A stretch of DNA of 64,000 nt from Sporosarcina sp. D27 (GCF_000586555.1 NZ_AZUC01000014.1:248001-312000), one strand, 5' to 3'. Shown: positions 38,652 through 48,084, counted from the first letter of the stretch. The notes: generated by a model from the sequence alone, not told the origin. A program made the numbers and translations.

Positions 38652-39629
38652 ATGCCATTCCCATTCTCCCGCCCAAAGCGGCCAATCTCACTTACAATTG
38701 AAGAAGACGCCGTCCGCTACGTAAAGCTCAAAGCGGGGGAACCGTTAACGGTCGAAGAAGCAGTAGAAATTCCACTGCTTGCGAACACCGTCCATGACGG
38801 GCGTGTTGTGGATTCCGCGGGGTTGGCCACTGTACTTGACGGGCTTGCGAAGGAATGGGGCATTGCGAAACGCAGTGTCCAGTTTCTTGCGCCTGATACA
38901 TATGTAATGATCCGGAAAGTGCCGTACCCGGAAGATGTACTAGAAGACGAATTAAAAGGGCACTTTTTCATAGAAATCGGGTCGTCGATCTATTTGCCGT
39001 TCGATGATCCGGTTTTTGACGTTGTGCCATACTTACCCAATCAGGATTCTCATGAAGCCATATTGATCGCATCCAAGGAAAGTGTCCTCACTGGATACGA
39101 AACTGCGTTAACTGAAGCGAAATTCGAACCTTTAGTTGCGGATATTGCGCCGCTCGCGCTCTATCGATTAGCACATGAAAAGCATCACTTCAGAGGGGAC
39201 GAGCATGTTCTCTTAGCGGATTTAACCGCGGGGAAGCTTGTCGTTTCAATTTTCCATCAACATTACCCTCAGTTTATGCGTCCAGTCGATTTAGAAAATG
39301 CCACGGAACTTGATGTATCGGCAACTGAGTTGTCCGTGGATTCCAATACATTGTCTCCTCGTGCAATTGTTCAGGAGCTTGAAAAACTCGTCAACTTTTA
39401 TCGCTACAATATGTGGAATGGCAGTGCGACGATTACACATTTGCTTGTGAATGGGGAGTACGCGGAGTTCGAGGAATTGCTGAAGCAAGTATCCGACCGT
39501 TTAAATGTGGTTGCTGGACCTTTGTTGCCGGAACCACTTAAATTCACAGATGGCGGGATAGTTCCTGCGTCGTTCAATCGGACAATCGGTTTGGCGCTGA
39601 AAGAGGTGCACCATGCTAGTCGATATTAA
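38652..39629 (+). CDS. pilM: Type IV pilus assembly protein PilM
   Basis: 325 residues of an actin-like fold (PilM/FtsA-like). The segment LTIEEDAVRYVKL near the N-terminus, FLAPDTYVMIRKVP (about 76-89) and LLADLTAGKLVVSIF (about 190-204) fit PilM. In pili PilM is cytoplasmic and binds the N-terminus of PilN. The stop overlaps the pilN start by 17 bases, as in other pilMNO sets. Confidence 0.9.
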   Translation: MPFPFSRPKRPISLTIEEDAVRYVKLKAGEPLTVEEAVEIPLLANTVHDGRVVDSAGLATVLDGLAKEWGIAKRSVQFLAPDTYVMIRKVPYPEDVLEDELKGHFFIEIGSSIYLPFDDPVFDVVPYLPNQDSHEAILIASKESVLTGYETALTEAKFEPLVADIAPLALYRLAHEKHHFRGDEHVLLADLTAGKLVVSIFHQHYPQFMRPVDLENATELDVSATELSVDSNTLSPRAIVQELEKLVNFYRYNMWNGSATITHLLVNGEYAEFEELLKQVSDRLNVVAGPLLPEPLKFTDGGIVPASFNRTIGLALKEVHHASRY

Positions 39630-40323
39630 TCTATTGCCAGAAAAGGAGAAGGAGCGCTCTGTACTCCTTTACGTCGCGCTTGCGTTTCTCGGCGCAGCGC
39701 TTCTTTTTTGGCTAATTTTCTTTTTACTCACTCGCAATGTCACTTCGGACACAGAGCGTTTGGACAACCAATTTGTGAAACTTCAAGCGACGCAATCTGA
39801 ATTGACCGAGCGATTGAACCGTTCTGATACTGCACAATCGCATGACCAGCTTGCTGCAAGTGTCCAGTGGGTTGAAGACTATCGTTATGAAACTGCTCCG
39901 TTGTTGGAAGACTTGGTCGCGCAACTTCCGAGACGTGGTTTTTTCCGATCATTTGCATTTGCGGCACCTCACCAAGCGACTGTGGAAATCCAATTTGATG
40001 ATAAGACGGAAGCTGCATACTATTTAACTCGTATATTGTCTTCTGAATTTGTTGAGACTGCTTCGATTGAATCGATTGAAGCGGAAGAAATCGATCAGGA
40101 AGAGGGCGTCAATAACAACTGGTTGCCACGGTACCTTGCGACATACACGATTTTCTTTACTGATGGACGTCAACTAATTGATGGGGTTGCGCCACCAGTT
40201 CCAGGTGATTCTGTGGAAGATGGTGAATCGTCATCTGACGAAACCGCTCCACCGTCAGAAAACACAGATGACAGTGAATCACCTGTTCCAGAAGAGGAGG
40301 GATCCGATGCGGAGTCTAACTAA
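39613..40323 (+). CDS. pilN: Type IV pilus assembly protein PilN
   Basis: 236 residues. The N-terminal MLVDINLLPEKEKER contains the INLLP motif that binds PilM, followed by one membrane helix (about 19-41) and a coiled coil with a small ferredoxin-like domain. The C-terminal about 35 residues are acidic Ser/Pro/Glu-rich and apparently disordered. It overlaps pilO by 17 bases. Confidence 0.9.
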   Translation: MLVDINLLPEKEKERSVLLYVALAFLGAALLFWLIFFLLTRNVTSDTERLDNQFVKLQATQSELTERLNRSDTAQSHDQLAASVQWVEDYRYETAPLLEDLVAQLPRRGFFRSFAFAAPHQATVEIQFDDKTEAAYYLTRILSSEFVETASIESIEAEEIDQEEGVNNNWLPRYLATYTIFFTDGRQLIDGVAPPVPGDSVEDGESSSDETAPPSENTDDSESPVPEEEGSDAESN

Positions 40324-41005
40324 ACGTCAAAAAGACATTGCCCTTCTCGTACTTGCGGTCATCTTTTTTGTGTTGCTTGTCAGTTATAGCTGGTTCCAGC
40401 TCTATGCGCCAGCAAAAGAAGAAAATACGCGAGCAGTTAATTCACTCGTGAATCAGCGAGAAGTGATCTTTGAGTTACAACGACAAGTGGCTGCAAAACC
40501 GGTTGAACAGTCGAACAGTTCTCGTCCGTTGCAGCGAAAAGTCCCAGTGCTCCCGCTTGAGGATTTGCTGCTTGTCCAACTAGAAAAAGCTGAAGTGAAA
40601 TCAAAGGCATTGATTAATAACGTGGCGTTTGCTAAAGATGAACTCAATGAGGTGCCGATAGAATCTTCTGACCAGCTGGATGCGGGGACAGATGATCCTG
40701 TACTTGCTCTTAAACAACTGACAATTGAAGTCGAACTCACTGCGTCTTCTTATGAAGAGGTTGATAAATTCATTCGTGAAGTGGAAGCGACGGAACGTAT
40801 CTTTGTCGTACAATCTATTGAATTGGATACGCCTGAAGAGATTCGGGAAGCAGCAGCCGAAAAAGAGCCAATTGAACTAACCGTATCATTCCAAGCATTC
40901 TATCGTCCTGATCTCCAAGAACTAATACCTGAAGCTCCGAAACTGGACGCACCGATGCCAGCAGGGAAAGAAGACCCAACAACTCGCGCAGGTGAAGACG
41001 AATGA
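40307..41005 (+). CDS. pilO: Type IV pilus assembly protein PilO
   Basis: 232 residues with one N-terminal membrane helix (about 9-29, IALLVLAVIFFVLLVSYSWF), a coiled coil and a soluble domain (LTIEVELTASSYEEVDKFI). It would pair with PilN in the periplasm-equivalent space. Start chosen is the ATG at 40307 with GAGGAGGG in front; earlier in-frame ATGs lie inside pilN. A Pro/Glu-rich tail follows. Assignment is by position and topology. Confidence 0.85.
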   Translation: MRSLTKRQKDIALLVLAVIFFVLLVSYSWFQLYAPAKEENTRAVNSLVNQREVIFELQRQVAAKPVEQSNSSRPLQRKVPVLPLEDLLLVQLEKAEVKSKALINNVAFAKDELNEVPIESSDQLDAGTDDPVLALKQLTIEVELTASSYEEVDKFIREVEATERIFVVQSIELDTPEEIREAAAEKEPIELTVSFQAFYRPDLQELIPEAPKLDAPMPAGKEDPTTRAGEDE

Positions 41006-41757
41006 CGGTTGTCTGGACAAGCTTTTTCTTCATTTACGGACTTGTATTTGGTTCGTTTTATAATGTAGTCGGGTTACGTGTGCCGAAAAAGGAATCGATC
41101 GTATCACCACCGTCTCATTGTACAGTTTGCGATCGGCGCCTGACTGCTGTCGATTTGATTCCAGTATTTTCTTATGTGTTTTTGCGTGGGAAATGCCGAG
41201 GGTGCGGAACGAAAATCAGTGTCATATACCCTTTAATGGAACTTATTACTGGGGGGGTATTCGCCCTCTCATTCTATTATTTAGGGTTTTCGATTGAGCT
41301 TGCAGTGGCGCTCCTATTCATCTCGATGCTCGTCATCATTACGGTTTCAGATATCGCATATATGTTGATTCCAAATAAAATCTTGTTGCCCTTTGGTATC
41401 GCAATAGCACTACTGCGCATTATTAGCCCGCTTGACCCTTGGTGGGATAGTTTTCTAGGCGCAACAGTCGGTTTCCTAGTGCTCTTACTTATCGCCGTTG
41501 TGTCGAAAGGCGGCATGGGCGGTGGCGATATTAAACTATTTTTCGTCATCGGACTTGTACTTGGAACGAAGCTCACCCTGTTTACTTTGTTTCTTGCGGC
41601 TTTAATAGGTTCAATCGTAGGGATTATCCACCTCCGTCGGACGCGTCAAGGAAGGAAAACACCCATCCCATTTGGACCATCTATCGCAGCGGCAGCTGTC
41701 ATCAGTTACTTTTATGGTAACTTACTTGTCGGATGGTATCTGTCGCTGTTAACTTAA
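41002..41757 (+). CDS. comC: Prepilin peptidase and N-methyltransferase (PilD/ComC)
   Basis: 251 residues, polytopic. The cytoplasmic N-terminal tetracysteine site (HCTVCDRRL and KCRGCGTK, two CxxC pairs about 24 residues apart) is that of full-length PilD. The aspartate proteases residues are in SDIAYMLIPN (about 114-123) and in the GxGD-type motif GMGGGDIKL (about 172-180). It cleaves the prepilins encoded here, and probably ComG-type pseudopilins. In B. subtilis comC lies in the same place before spoIIB-maf. A terminator follows. Confidence 0.95.
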   Translation: MTVVWTSFFFIYGLVFGSFYNVVGLRVPKKESIVSPPSHCTVCDRRLTAVDLIPVFSYVFLRGKCRGCGTKISVIYPLMELITGGVFALSFYYLGFSIELAVALLFISMLVIITVSDIAYMLIPNKILLPFGIAIALLRIISPLDPWWDSFLGATVGFLVLLLIAVVSKGGMGGGDIKLFFVIGLVLGTKLTLFTLFLAALIGSIVGIIHLRRTRQGRKTPIPFGPSIAAAAVISYFYGNLLVGWYLSLLT

Positions 41758-41773
41758 GTCGAACAATTTTCTT

Positions 41774-41803
41774 GAACAAGACGACATCAGTCTTGTTCTT
41801 TTT
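41774..41803 (+). terminator. Terminator of the T4P operon
   Basis: GAACAAGAC / GTCTTGTTC stem with a 7-base loop, followed by TTTTT. Confidence 0.85.
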
Positions 41804-41845
41804 CATGTCCGTTTTGGTACGGTTAATGAAACTGGGGGGATTGTT

Positions 41846-42517
41846 ATGAACTTCAAGAAAAAGTATACGAAAATGACAATTATGTTGGCACTCGGACAAG
41901 GCGTTCTGCTTGGGATTGCGGCAGTGGCCATTGTCGGATTCATCCTTTTGAAGACAGAGAAACCTGAAAGTGCTGCGTCACCTAACGTTAACGTACCAGC
42001 GAGTGGACCTGCATCCGGTCAGGGAACTGATAAAAAAGACGATACGAAGCCTGACACTGCAGCTGCAGGAGCGCCTATACCCATGTATGCGAAACAACAT
42101 GGGGTGTTTTCATCAAAAACGTCTGCAACTTCGTTTATATCGGATGAAAACCTGGCGAAAGCCGCAGCAGTCCAAGCCAATGGACAATTTTATGTATGGA
42201 GTGCATTGGGATTATCTGAAATGGATGCAGATCCTGCTGGAGAAGAGGGTGTGTTCCGTAAACAAGTGAACGTCTCTCCACTAGCTTGTGATAGTGGAGA
42301 AGGCGAATTATTGAGGAGTGTTTTAGGTGCTACTAAAATTTCTGAAATTCAGGATTTGGTCGCTTCTCGGAAACAGAGTGTAGGTGAAGGGAAAAAAGAT
42401 ACGTTCTCGAGTAACATCACCGCCATCACTGCATTTACAGACGATATTAATGTCATCAAAATGCATTTGCTAGCACATTACTCCGAGACAGGTAAGTGTG
42501 TCAAACTTGAATTTTGA
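41846..42517 (+). CDS. SpoIIB-like membrane protein (SPOR-type)
   Basis: 223 residues with a short cytoplasmic start, one membrane segment (about 15-36), a Pro/Ala/Ser/Lys-rich linker and a C-terminal domain of about 130 residues (QANGQFYVWSALGL...). B. subtilis spoIIB lies between comC and maf and has the same plan of a membrane anchor plus a SPOR (peptidoglycan-binding) domain for septal localisation; position and topology support the call, and SPOR conservation is weak. Two cysteines near the end may pair. Strong GGGGGG RBS. Confidence 0.55.
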   Translation: MNFKKKYTKMTIMLALGQGVLLGIAAVAIVGFILLKTEKPESAASPNVNVPASGPASGQGTDKKDDTKPDTAAAGAPIPMYAKQHGVFSSKTSATSFISDENLAKAAAVQANGQFYVWSALGLSEMDADPAGEEGVFRKQVNVSPLACDSGEGELLRSVLGATKISEIQDLVASRKQSVGEGKKDTFSSNITAITAFTDDINVIKMHLLAHYSETGKCVKLEF

Positions 42518-42613
42518 TCGCTAAAAAGGTACCAAAGTCATATTATGCTGTTTTCTACACAATTTTCTTCTGAATCACATTGTCGTATGATGTGGCAAAG
42601 GGGGCATTTACGT

Positions 42614-43216
42614 ATGTTTTTTGAAACCAATGAAACCATTATTTTAGCTTCTGCTTCACCACGAAGAAAAGAGTTACTTGCAAGATTAGGGGTTCCGTTT
42701 ACAGTACACGCGAGCAACGCGGAAGAACGTCCGATAGAAAATGGTGAAAAACCGGAAACTTATGCGCGTGCTCTGTCGTCTATTAAGGCGTCCGCTATAT
42801 ACGAAGACCATCCGGGGACTCTAGTGATTGGAGCCGATACGGTAGTCGCGTTAGATGGAAAGGTGTTCCCGAAGCCAAAATCTGCTGCTCAAGCGGTGGA
42901 GTTTTTACAAGAGCTATCGGGACAAACTCACAGTGTCATAACCGGTGTCACACTTATAAGAGATGGTGCGTTCACCAGTTTTTCATCCAGTACCGAAGTG
43001 ACATTTCGGGAATTAGATTACGCACTTATTCAAGCATATGCAGCAACTGGTGATCCACTAGATAAAGCAGGTGGGTACGGAATTCAAACAGCGGGAGGTT
43101 TGCTCGTCTCAGAAATTACGGGCGATTACGATAACGTCGTAGGTCTACCAATCTCAGAACTTGCGGATGCATTGCGTTCGAGAGGTCTGATTTGGTTGAA
43201 AGGAGACGAGCGCTGA
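42614..43216 (+). CDS. maf: Maf nucleotide pyrophosphatase
   Basis: 200 residues. Motifs ILASASPRRKELLARLG (about 11-27) and VIGADTVVALDG (about 71-82) mark Maf/YhdE proteins, which hydrolyse non-canonical nucleoside triphosphates; in B. subtilis overproduction blocks septation. Start is the ATG at 42614 with AAAGGGGGC about ten bases upstream. The stop overlaps the radC ATG (TGATG). Confidence 0.94.
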   Translation: MFFETNETIILASASPRRKELLARLGVPFTVHASNAEERPIENGEKPETYARALSSIKASAIYEDHPGTLVIGADTVVALDGKVFPKPKSAAQAVEFLQELSGQTHSVITGVTLIRDGAFTSFSSSTEVTFRELDYALIQAYAATGDPLDKAGGYGIQTAGGLLVSEITGDYDNVVGLPISELADALRSRGLIWLKGDER

Positions 43217-43914
43217 TGCCGGCGGATTATAAAGATGCGCTTATGATTCGTGATATCCATTTCGCAGACAGACCTCGTGAGCGGATGACTCGTCAAGGGG
43301 CGTCCAGTTTGTCGAACCAGGAGCTTGTGGCGATTTTACTTCGGACAGGCTCACGTGAAGAATCCGTGCTCGTCCTAGCAAATAAACTCTTGTCTGAATT
43401 TGATAAAATCCAAGATTTAAGGGATGTCACGATTGAAGAGTTGACTGCCGTCAAAGGTGTGGGAGACGCTAAAGCGGTTCAAATCTTGGCGGCAGCTGAA
43501 CTCGGTAAACGGATCTATTCGGTTGCGCAAGACGGACGCTACGCTATTAAATCACCAGAAGATGCCGCGGCCTACTTGATGACGGATATGTCAAAATTGA
43601 CTCAAGAACATTTTGTTGTGCTATTCCTGAATGTAAAAAACGAAGTATTGCACAAACAAACTATTTTTATAGGTAGCTTGAATTCTTCTATTGTGCATCC
43701 GAGAGAAATTTTCAGGGAAGCTGTGAAGCGCTCTGCGGCTTCACTCGTCGTGGCGCATAATCATCCTTCAGGCAACGCAACACCGTCTCCTGAAGACATT
43801 GAAGTGACGAAACGACTTGCAGAAGCAGGAGAGCTAATGGGTATCGATCTTTTGGATCATATTATCATTGGAGACCAGCGCTTTATCTCACTTAAAGAAA
43901 AGGGATACATGTGA
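43216..43914 (+). CDS. radC: RadC family JAMM/MPN+ domain protein
   Basis: 232 residues. A helix-hairpin-helix region (VKGVGDAKAVQILAAAELGK, about 87-106) precedes the JAMM metal site AHNHPSGNATPSPED (about 177-191), where H-x-H and downstream D are present. The family was once linked to DNA repair; that role is doubtful. Start is the ATG at 43216 overlapping the maf stop, with AAAGGAG upstream. Confidence 0.93.
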   Translation: MPADYKDALMIRDIHFADRPRERMTRQGASSLSNQELVAILLRTGSREESVLVLANKLLSEFDKIQDLRDVTIEELTAVKGVGDAKAVQILAAAELGKRIYSVAQDGRYAIKSPEDAAAYLMTDMSKLTQEHFVVLFLNVKNEVLHKQTIFIGSLNSSIVHPREIFREAVKRSAASLVVAHNHPSGNATPSPEDIEVTKRLAEAGELMGIDLLDHIIIGDQRFISLKEKGYM

Positions 43915-44003
43915 CACTGTGAATTTGTTCGCCTTTCCGTTATACTATGGTGTATGCTTTTAAGAAGCCTCATAAAACGGTACTGCAGAAAGGAAGAACG
44001 AAT

Positions 44004-45020
44004 TTGTTTGGACTAGGAGCGAGAGATGTCGGGATTGACCTCGGCACCGCCAATACGTTGGTTTTCATCAAAGGAAAAGGGATTGTTCTACGGGAACCAT
44101 CCGTAGTTGCGAAAAATACGATGACTAATGAAATCGTGGCTGTTGGTAGTGCTGCGAAAAATATGATCGGCCGTACGCCAGGTTCGATCGTTGCAACACG
44201 CCCAATGAAAGATGGAGTTATTGCTGATTTTGATATTACAACAGCAATGATCGAGCACTACATGAAAGAAGCAACAAAAGCTTCCGGTGGCGCATGGAAA
44301 AAACCGAACGTCATGGTTTGTGTACCATACGGAATTACATCAGTTGAACAGCGTGCAGTCATTGACGCAGCTCGTCAAGCTGGCGCAAAAGATGCATACA
44401 CGATTGAAGAGCCTTTTGCTGCTGCAATTGGTGCCAATCTACCTGTTTGGGAACCTACTGGTAGTATGGTTGTCGATATCGGTGGAGGTACGACTGAGGT
44501 TGCGGTAATTTCCCTCGGAGGAATCGTAACAAGTGAGTCGATTCGTGTCGGTGGTGATACGATGGACGCAGCGATCATCAGCTATATCCGTAAAACGTAT
44601 AACTTAACAATCGGAGAACGTACAGCTGAAGCTATCAAAATCGAAATTGGTTCTGCTAGTGTGCTTGAGACATCTGAGAAGATGGAAATTCGTGGACGCG
44701 ACTTGTTGACAGGTTTGCCGAAAACACTCGAAATCTCTCAAGACGAAATTGTCGAAGCGTTGCGTGAATCATTGTTACAAATTGTCGACGGTGTCAAAAA
44801 GACATTGGAAACAACACCTCCAGAATTGTCTGCTGACGTGATGGAGCGTGGAATCGTCTTAACTGGCGGTGGCGCGCTATTACGTAATTTGGACAAGGTA
44901 ATTTCTGATGAAACGAATATGCCGGTGTTTATCGCAGAAGATCCACTGGATTGTGTTGCGATTGGTACAGGTAAAGCACTTGATAATTTTGATGTTATTA
45001 AAAAAATGCAAGCGAAATAA
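44004..45020 (+). CDS. mreB: Rod shape-determining protein MreB
   Basis: 338 residues from TTG. It begins [20 protein letters not shown], matching B. subtilis MreB (MFGIGARDLGIDLG). Actin ATP-binding motifs phosphate-1 GIDLGTANT, phosphate-2 [13 protein letters not shown] (about 156-168) and adenosine [12 protein letters not shown] (about 284-295) are intact. It organises lateral wall synthesis with MreC/D. AAAGGAAG at 43989-43996 supports the TTG; the in-frame ATG at 43947 directly abuts a likely -10 (TATACT, 43941-43946) and would add a foreign N-terminus, so I reject it. Confidence 0.96.
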   Translation: MFGLGARDVGIDLGTANTLVFIKGKGIVLREPSVVAKNTMTNEIVAVGSAAKNMIGRTPGSIVATRPMKDGVIADFDITTAMIEHYMKEATKASGGAWKKPNVMVCVPYGITSVEQRAVIDAARQAGAKDAYTIEEPFAAAIGANLPVWEPTGSMVVDIGGGTTEVAVISLGGIVTSESIRVGGDTMDAAIISYIRKTYNLTIGERTAEAIKIEIGSASVLETSEKMEIRGRDLLTGLPKTLEISQDEIVEALRESLLQIVDGVKKTLETTPPELSADVMERGIVLTGGGALLRNLDKVISDETNMPVFIAEDPLDCVAIGTGKALDNFDVIKKMQAK

Positions 45021-45039
45021 TTGAGGGAGGATATCGGCA

Positions 45040-45933
45040 ATGCCGCGATTTTTTTCGAACAAACGTTTAATTTTACTGCTCGTGGGCGTAATTGTCCTAG
45101 TGGCATTGATAGCTTTTTCTCTTAAAGACCGGCAAAATGCCAACCTCCCTGAAAAGATGGTGAAGGATGTCGTCGGTTTTGGACAATCTCTATTTTCCAA
45201 ACCGGCTCATTCCATTACCGGATTTTTCGATGACATTGATGGAATTTTGAATACATATGAAGAAAACAAGACGTTGAAAGCCCGTTTGACCGAGTATGCT
45301 TCAACTGAAGTGGAACTAGCGGATATCAAAGAAGAGAATGACCGTTTACGTAAGATTATCGATAAAAAAGATGATTTACGTGCGTATGATCCTGTTCAAG
45401 CAACTGTCATTTCACGGAATCCTGATCAATGGGAAGAGAAAATTATTGTCGATAAAGGTAAAAGTGATGGCGTCAAACTCAACATGGCTGTGTTGACAGC
45501 GAATGGGCTTGTAGGGAAAGTTGTCCTTGTGACAAAATATACTTCCACTGTCGAATTGTTATCGACTGAAAACCAAAACTTCCGTGTATCTGCGATGATT
45601 CCCGGAAAGAAAGATATTTTTGGTTTGATGGAAGGATACGATCCCGAACGCGGCGAATTGATTATGAAACGGATCGATTCCAGTTTTGAAGTGAAAGTGG
45701 GTCAAAAAGTAATGTCTTCCGGACTTGGCGGGATTTTCCCGAAGGGTCTTTTAATTGGGGAAGTGACAGAAGTATCTACAGATGATTACGGACTCACGAA
45801 ATTGGCCTACGTACGTCCGGCTGCTGAATTCTCGATGCTCGATCACGTCATGATCGCAAAAAGACAGTCAGCAACTGAAAAAGGGACAGATGATCCTGGA
45901 ACGTCAGCAACGGAGGGGGAGGATGGATCATGA
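45040..45933 (+). CDS. mreC: Cell-shape protein MreC
   Basis: 297 residues: an N-terminal membrane helix (about 8-28), a coiled coil (NKTLKARLTEYASTEVELAD, about 76-95), and a beta-rich domain with VISRNPDQWEEKIIVDKGKS and MSSGLGGIFPKGLLIGEV. It is extracytoplasmic and interacts with wall-synthesis enzymes. A short acidic low-complexity tail ends the protein. The stop overlaps mreD by four bases. Confidence 0.95.
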   Translation: MPRFFSNKRLILLLVGVIVLVALIAFSLKDRQNANLPEKMVKDVVGFGQSLFSKPAHSITGFFDDIDGILNTYEENKTLKARLTEYASTEVELADIKEENDRLRKIIDKKDDLRAYDPVQATVISRNPDQWEEKIIVDKGKSDGVKLNMAVLTANGLVGKVVLVTKYTSTVELLSTENQNFRVSAMIPGKKDIFGLMEGYDPERGELIMKRIDSSFEVKVGQKVMSSGLGGIFPKGLLIGEVTEVSTDDYGLTKLAYVRPAAEFSMLDHVMIAKRQSATEKGTDDPGTSATEGEDGS

Positions 45934-46451
45934 CTCGGTTCATCATCCCTCTTATTGCTGTCGTTCTGTTTTTTCTGGAACCGGTTTTTAGTCTGTTTTC
46001 ACCAATCGAATTGGGAGATGTTCGCTATACACTCGTTCCAAGGTTTGTCATTGTTTACTTAGTATTCATTGCTTCCTATTATGATCTTCGCAAGGCAGTT
46101 CTCTATGGTTTATGCTTTGGCCTCTTGTATGATATGTATCACATTGATATTATTGGGATATATACGTTTCTCTATCCGCTGATTTGTTTCTTAGCTTTTG
46201 TGATCATCCGTCAAGTTCATCGGTCTACCGGGACTGTTATGCTCTTGTCTCTGTTTATGGTCGTGTTGCTAGAAATGATGTCGTATCTATTCGCTAGTCT
46301 GATTGCGCTTACGTCGATTAGTTTTGAAGTATTTATGACAGCGAGACTCGTACCGACAGTGATTGCTAACTTGATATTCATTATCTTGTTTGGCTGGTTG
46401 TTCAAAAATCTGATTTACAAAAGAGTCGTAGAGAAGCAAGCCGGTATGTAA
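45930..46451 (+). CDS. mreD: Rod shape-determining protein MreD
   Basis: 173 residues, five to six predicted membrane helices, the size and topology of MreD. It starts at an ATG overlapping the mreC end, after GGAGG inside mreC. Sequence conservation in this family is low; operon position is decisive. Confidence 0.92.
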   Translation: MTRFIIPLIAVVLFFLEPVFSLFSPIELGDVRYTLVPRFVIVYLVFIASYYDLRKAVLYGLCFGLLYDMYHIDIIGIYTFLYPLICFLAFVIIRQVHRSTGTVMLLSLFMVVLLEMMSYLFASLIALTSISFEVFMTARLVPTVIANLIFIILFGWLFKNLIYKRVVEKQAGM

Positions 46452-46477
46452 TTTTCGCATAGGGCGGGGTGACGCAA

Positions 46478-47149
46478 GTGTCGAAACAGCAAGTAGTAAC
46501 GATTAAAGGGACCAAAGATGGACTCATCCTGCGGCTTGACGATCAATGCGCCTATTCAGATCTATTGGAGGAGTTAGGCAAGAAAGCACAGGATCCTGGT
46601 CTTGAAGGCGCTGTCGAAGTACAAATCCACACAGGGTCACGTTATTGCAGTGATCAGGCAGCAAAAGAGATTATTCAGATTGTCCAGTCTGCTGGGCATT
46701 TACGTGTTTCAAAGATTCAAAGCGATGTAATAACGATGGAAGAATGCAACCGCCGCGTACAAGAACAACAGTCTGAGACGTATATTGGTATTGTGCGCTC
46801 AGGTCAGGAAGTACATGCCAAAGGGGATCTCGTTGTCATTGGTGATGTGAATCCAAATGGACATGTCTCTGCGGCGGGAAGCATTTATATACTGGGTAGG
46901 TTGAAAGGGAAAGCGCATGCAGGAAACGCTGGCAATCGTGAAGCGGTAATTGCAGCTTCATGGCTGGAAGCGACTCACCTCATGATTGCGGACCAAATGG
47001 AAACGATGACAGATGAGCTCGCAATTTTGTCAGAGCATCCTGAAATGGAATGCGCATACTTGCACACGAATGGGTTTATCGCCATTGACCGTTTACAGGA
47101 TTTAAGACTGTTGCGGCCTGGTTTGTCAACATTTAAAGGGGGGAGCTAA
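46478..47149 (+). CDS. minC: Septum site-determining protein MinC
   Basis: 223 residues from GTG. The C-terminal half contains the beta-helix MinC_C domain with VVIGDVNPNGHVSAAGSIYI (about 126-145) and LGRLKGKAHAG. It inhibits FtsZ assembly at poles with MinD. I prefer the GTG at 46478 since the upstream GTG at 46469 lies within the ribosome-binding sequence GGCGGGGTG. Confidence 0.95.
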   Translation: MSKQQVVTIKGTKDGLILRLDDQCAYSDLLEELGKKAQDPGLEGAVEVQIHTGSRYCSDQAAKEIIQIVQSAGHLRVSKIQSDVITMEECNRRVQEQQSETYIGIVRSGQEVHAKGDLVVIGDVNPNGHVSAAGSIYILGRLKGKAHAGNAGNREAVIAASWLEATHLMIADQMETMTDELAILSEHPEMECAYLHTNGFIAIDRLQDLRLLRPGLSTFKGGS

Positions 47150-47150
47150 T

Positions 47151-47942
47151 GTGGGAGAAGCAATTGTTATAACATCTGGGAAAGGCGGAGTCGGGAAAAC
47201 GACTTCGTCGGCAAACCTCGGTACTGCATTGGCCCTTCAAGGTAAGAAAGTTTGTCTAGTCGATACAGATATTGGTTTGAGAAATTTAGACGTCATTCTT
47301 GGCCTTGAGAATCGTATAATTTACGATCTAGTGGATGTCATTGAAGGTCGTTGTCGAATTCAGCAAGCGCTCGTCAAGGACAAGCGGTTCGAGGATCGTT
47401 TGTTCTTATTGCCAGCTGCTCAGACGACCGATAAAAACGCAGTCACTCCAGAGCAGATGAAAGACTTAATCACTGAGTTAAAACGAGACTATGATTACAT
47501 TTTGATTGATTGTCCTGCAGGTATTGAGCAAGGTTACAAGAACGCAGTAGCAGATCGTGCGATTGTTGTGACGACACCGGAAATTTCGGCAGTTCGAGAT
47601 GCGGATCGGATAATTGGTTTGCTTGAGGCGGAAGATATTGAGCCTCCAAAGCTCATTATTAATCGGATTAGAAGAAATCTCATTAATTCGGGAGATACGC
47701 TTGACGTGAATGATATTACTTCACATCTTTCGATCGATTTACTTGGTATCGTGCTAGATGATGAAAACGTCATTTCGTCTTCCAACAAGGGAGAGCCAGT
47801 TGTCATGGATCCGAATAATCCCGCTGCGCTAGGGTATCGAAATATTGCTAGAAGGATACTGGGTGAATCTGTTCCACTCATGTCGGTGGATACTGGTAAA
47901 CCAGGATTTTTCGGTAAACTGAAATCGCTATTTTCAAAATAA
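47151..47942 (+). CDS. minD: Septum site-determining ATPase MinD
   Basis: 263 residues from GTG. The deviant Walker A KGGVGKTT (about 11-18) with signature Lys, switch II region DYILIDCPAGIEQG (about 115-128) and the C-terminal amphipathic helix (FFGKLKSLFSK) for membrane binding are visible. It recruits MinC to the membrane; B. subtilis DivIVA/MinJ would place it. One base separates it from minC; terminator follows. Confidence 0.97.
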   Translation: MGEAIVITSGKGGVGKTTSSANLGTALALQGKKVCLVDTDIGLRNLDVILGLENRIIYDLVDVIEGRCRIQQALVKDKRFEDRLFLLPAAQTTDKNAVTPEQMKDLITELKRDYDYILIDCPAGIEQGYKNAVADRAIVVTTPEISAVRDADRIIGLLEAEDIEPPKLIINRIRRNLINSGDTLDVNDITSHLSIDLLGIVLDDENVISSSNKGEPVVMDPNNPAALGYRNIARRILGESVPLMSVDTGKPGFFGKLKSLFSK

Positions 47943-47947
47943 TATCT

Positions 47948-47986
47948 AAAGTCCTCTGTGCCTAATTTGGTACAGAGGACTTTTTT
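47948..47986 (+). terminator. Terminator after minD
   Basis: AAAGTCCTCTGT / ACAGAGGACTTT with a 12-base loop and TTTTTT tail. Confidence 0.92.
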
Positions 47987-48035
47987 GATGTGAATTTATG
48001 ATTGTCCACCCTCCCTGCAAAAGATGTGCGTTCCC

Positions 48036-48064
48036 GACTATTCAGGAGTCATCGTTCATATACT
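48036..48064 (+). promoter_or_regulatory. SigE-type promoter for spoIVFA-FB
   Basis: GACTATT at 48036-48042, 14-base spacer, CATATACT at 48057-48064. Against the SigE consensus KMATATT-N14-CATACAMT this is 6 of 7 and 7 of 8. In B. subtilis spoIVF is a mother-cell SigE operon. Confidence 0.7.
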
Positions 48065-48084
48065 GAAAAAAAGGGGGGATACGT

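Noticed and set aside
43947-44003. Longer MreB starting at the ATG at 43947
   Set aside because: That ATG directly abuts a likely -10 element and would add residues absent from MreB; the TTG at 44004 has a good RBS.
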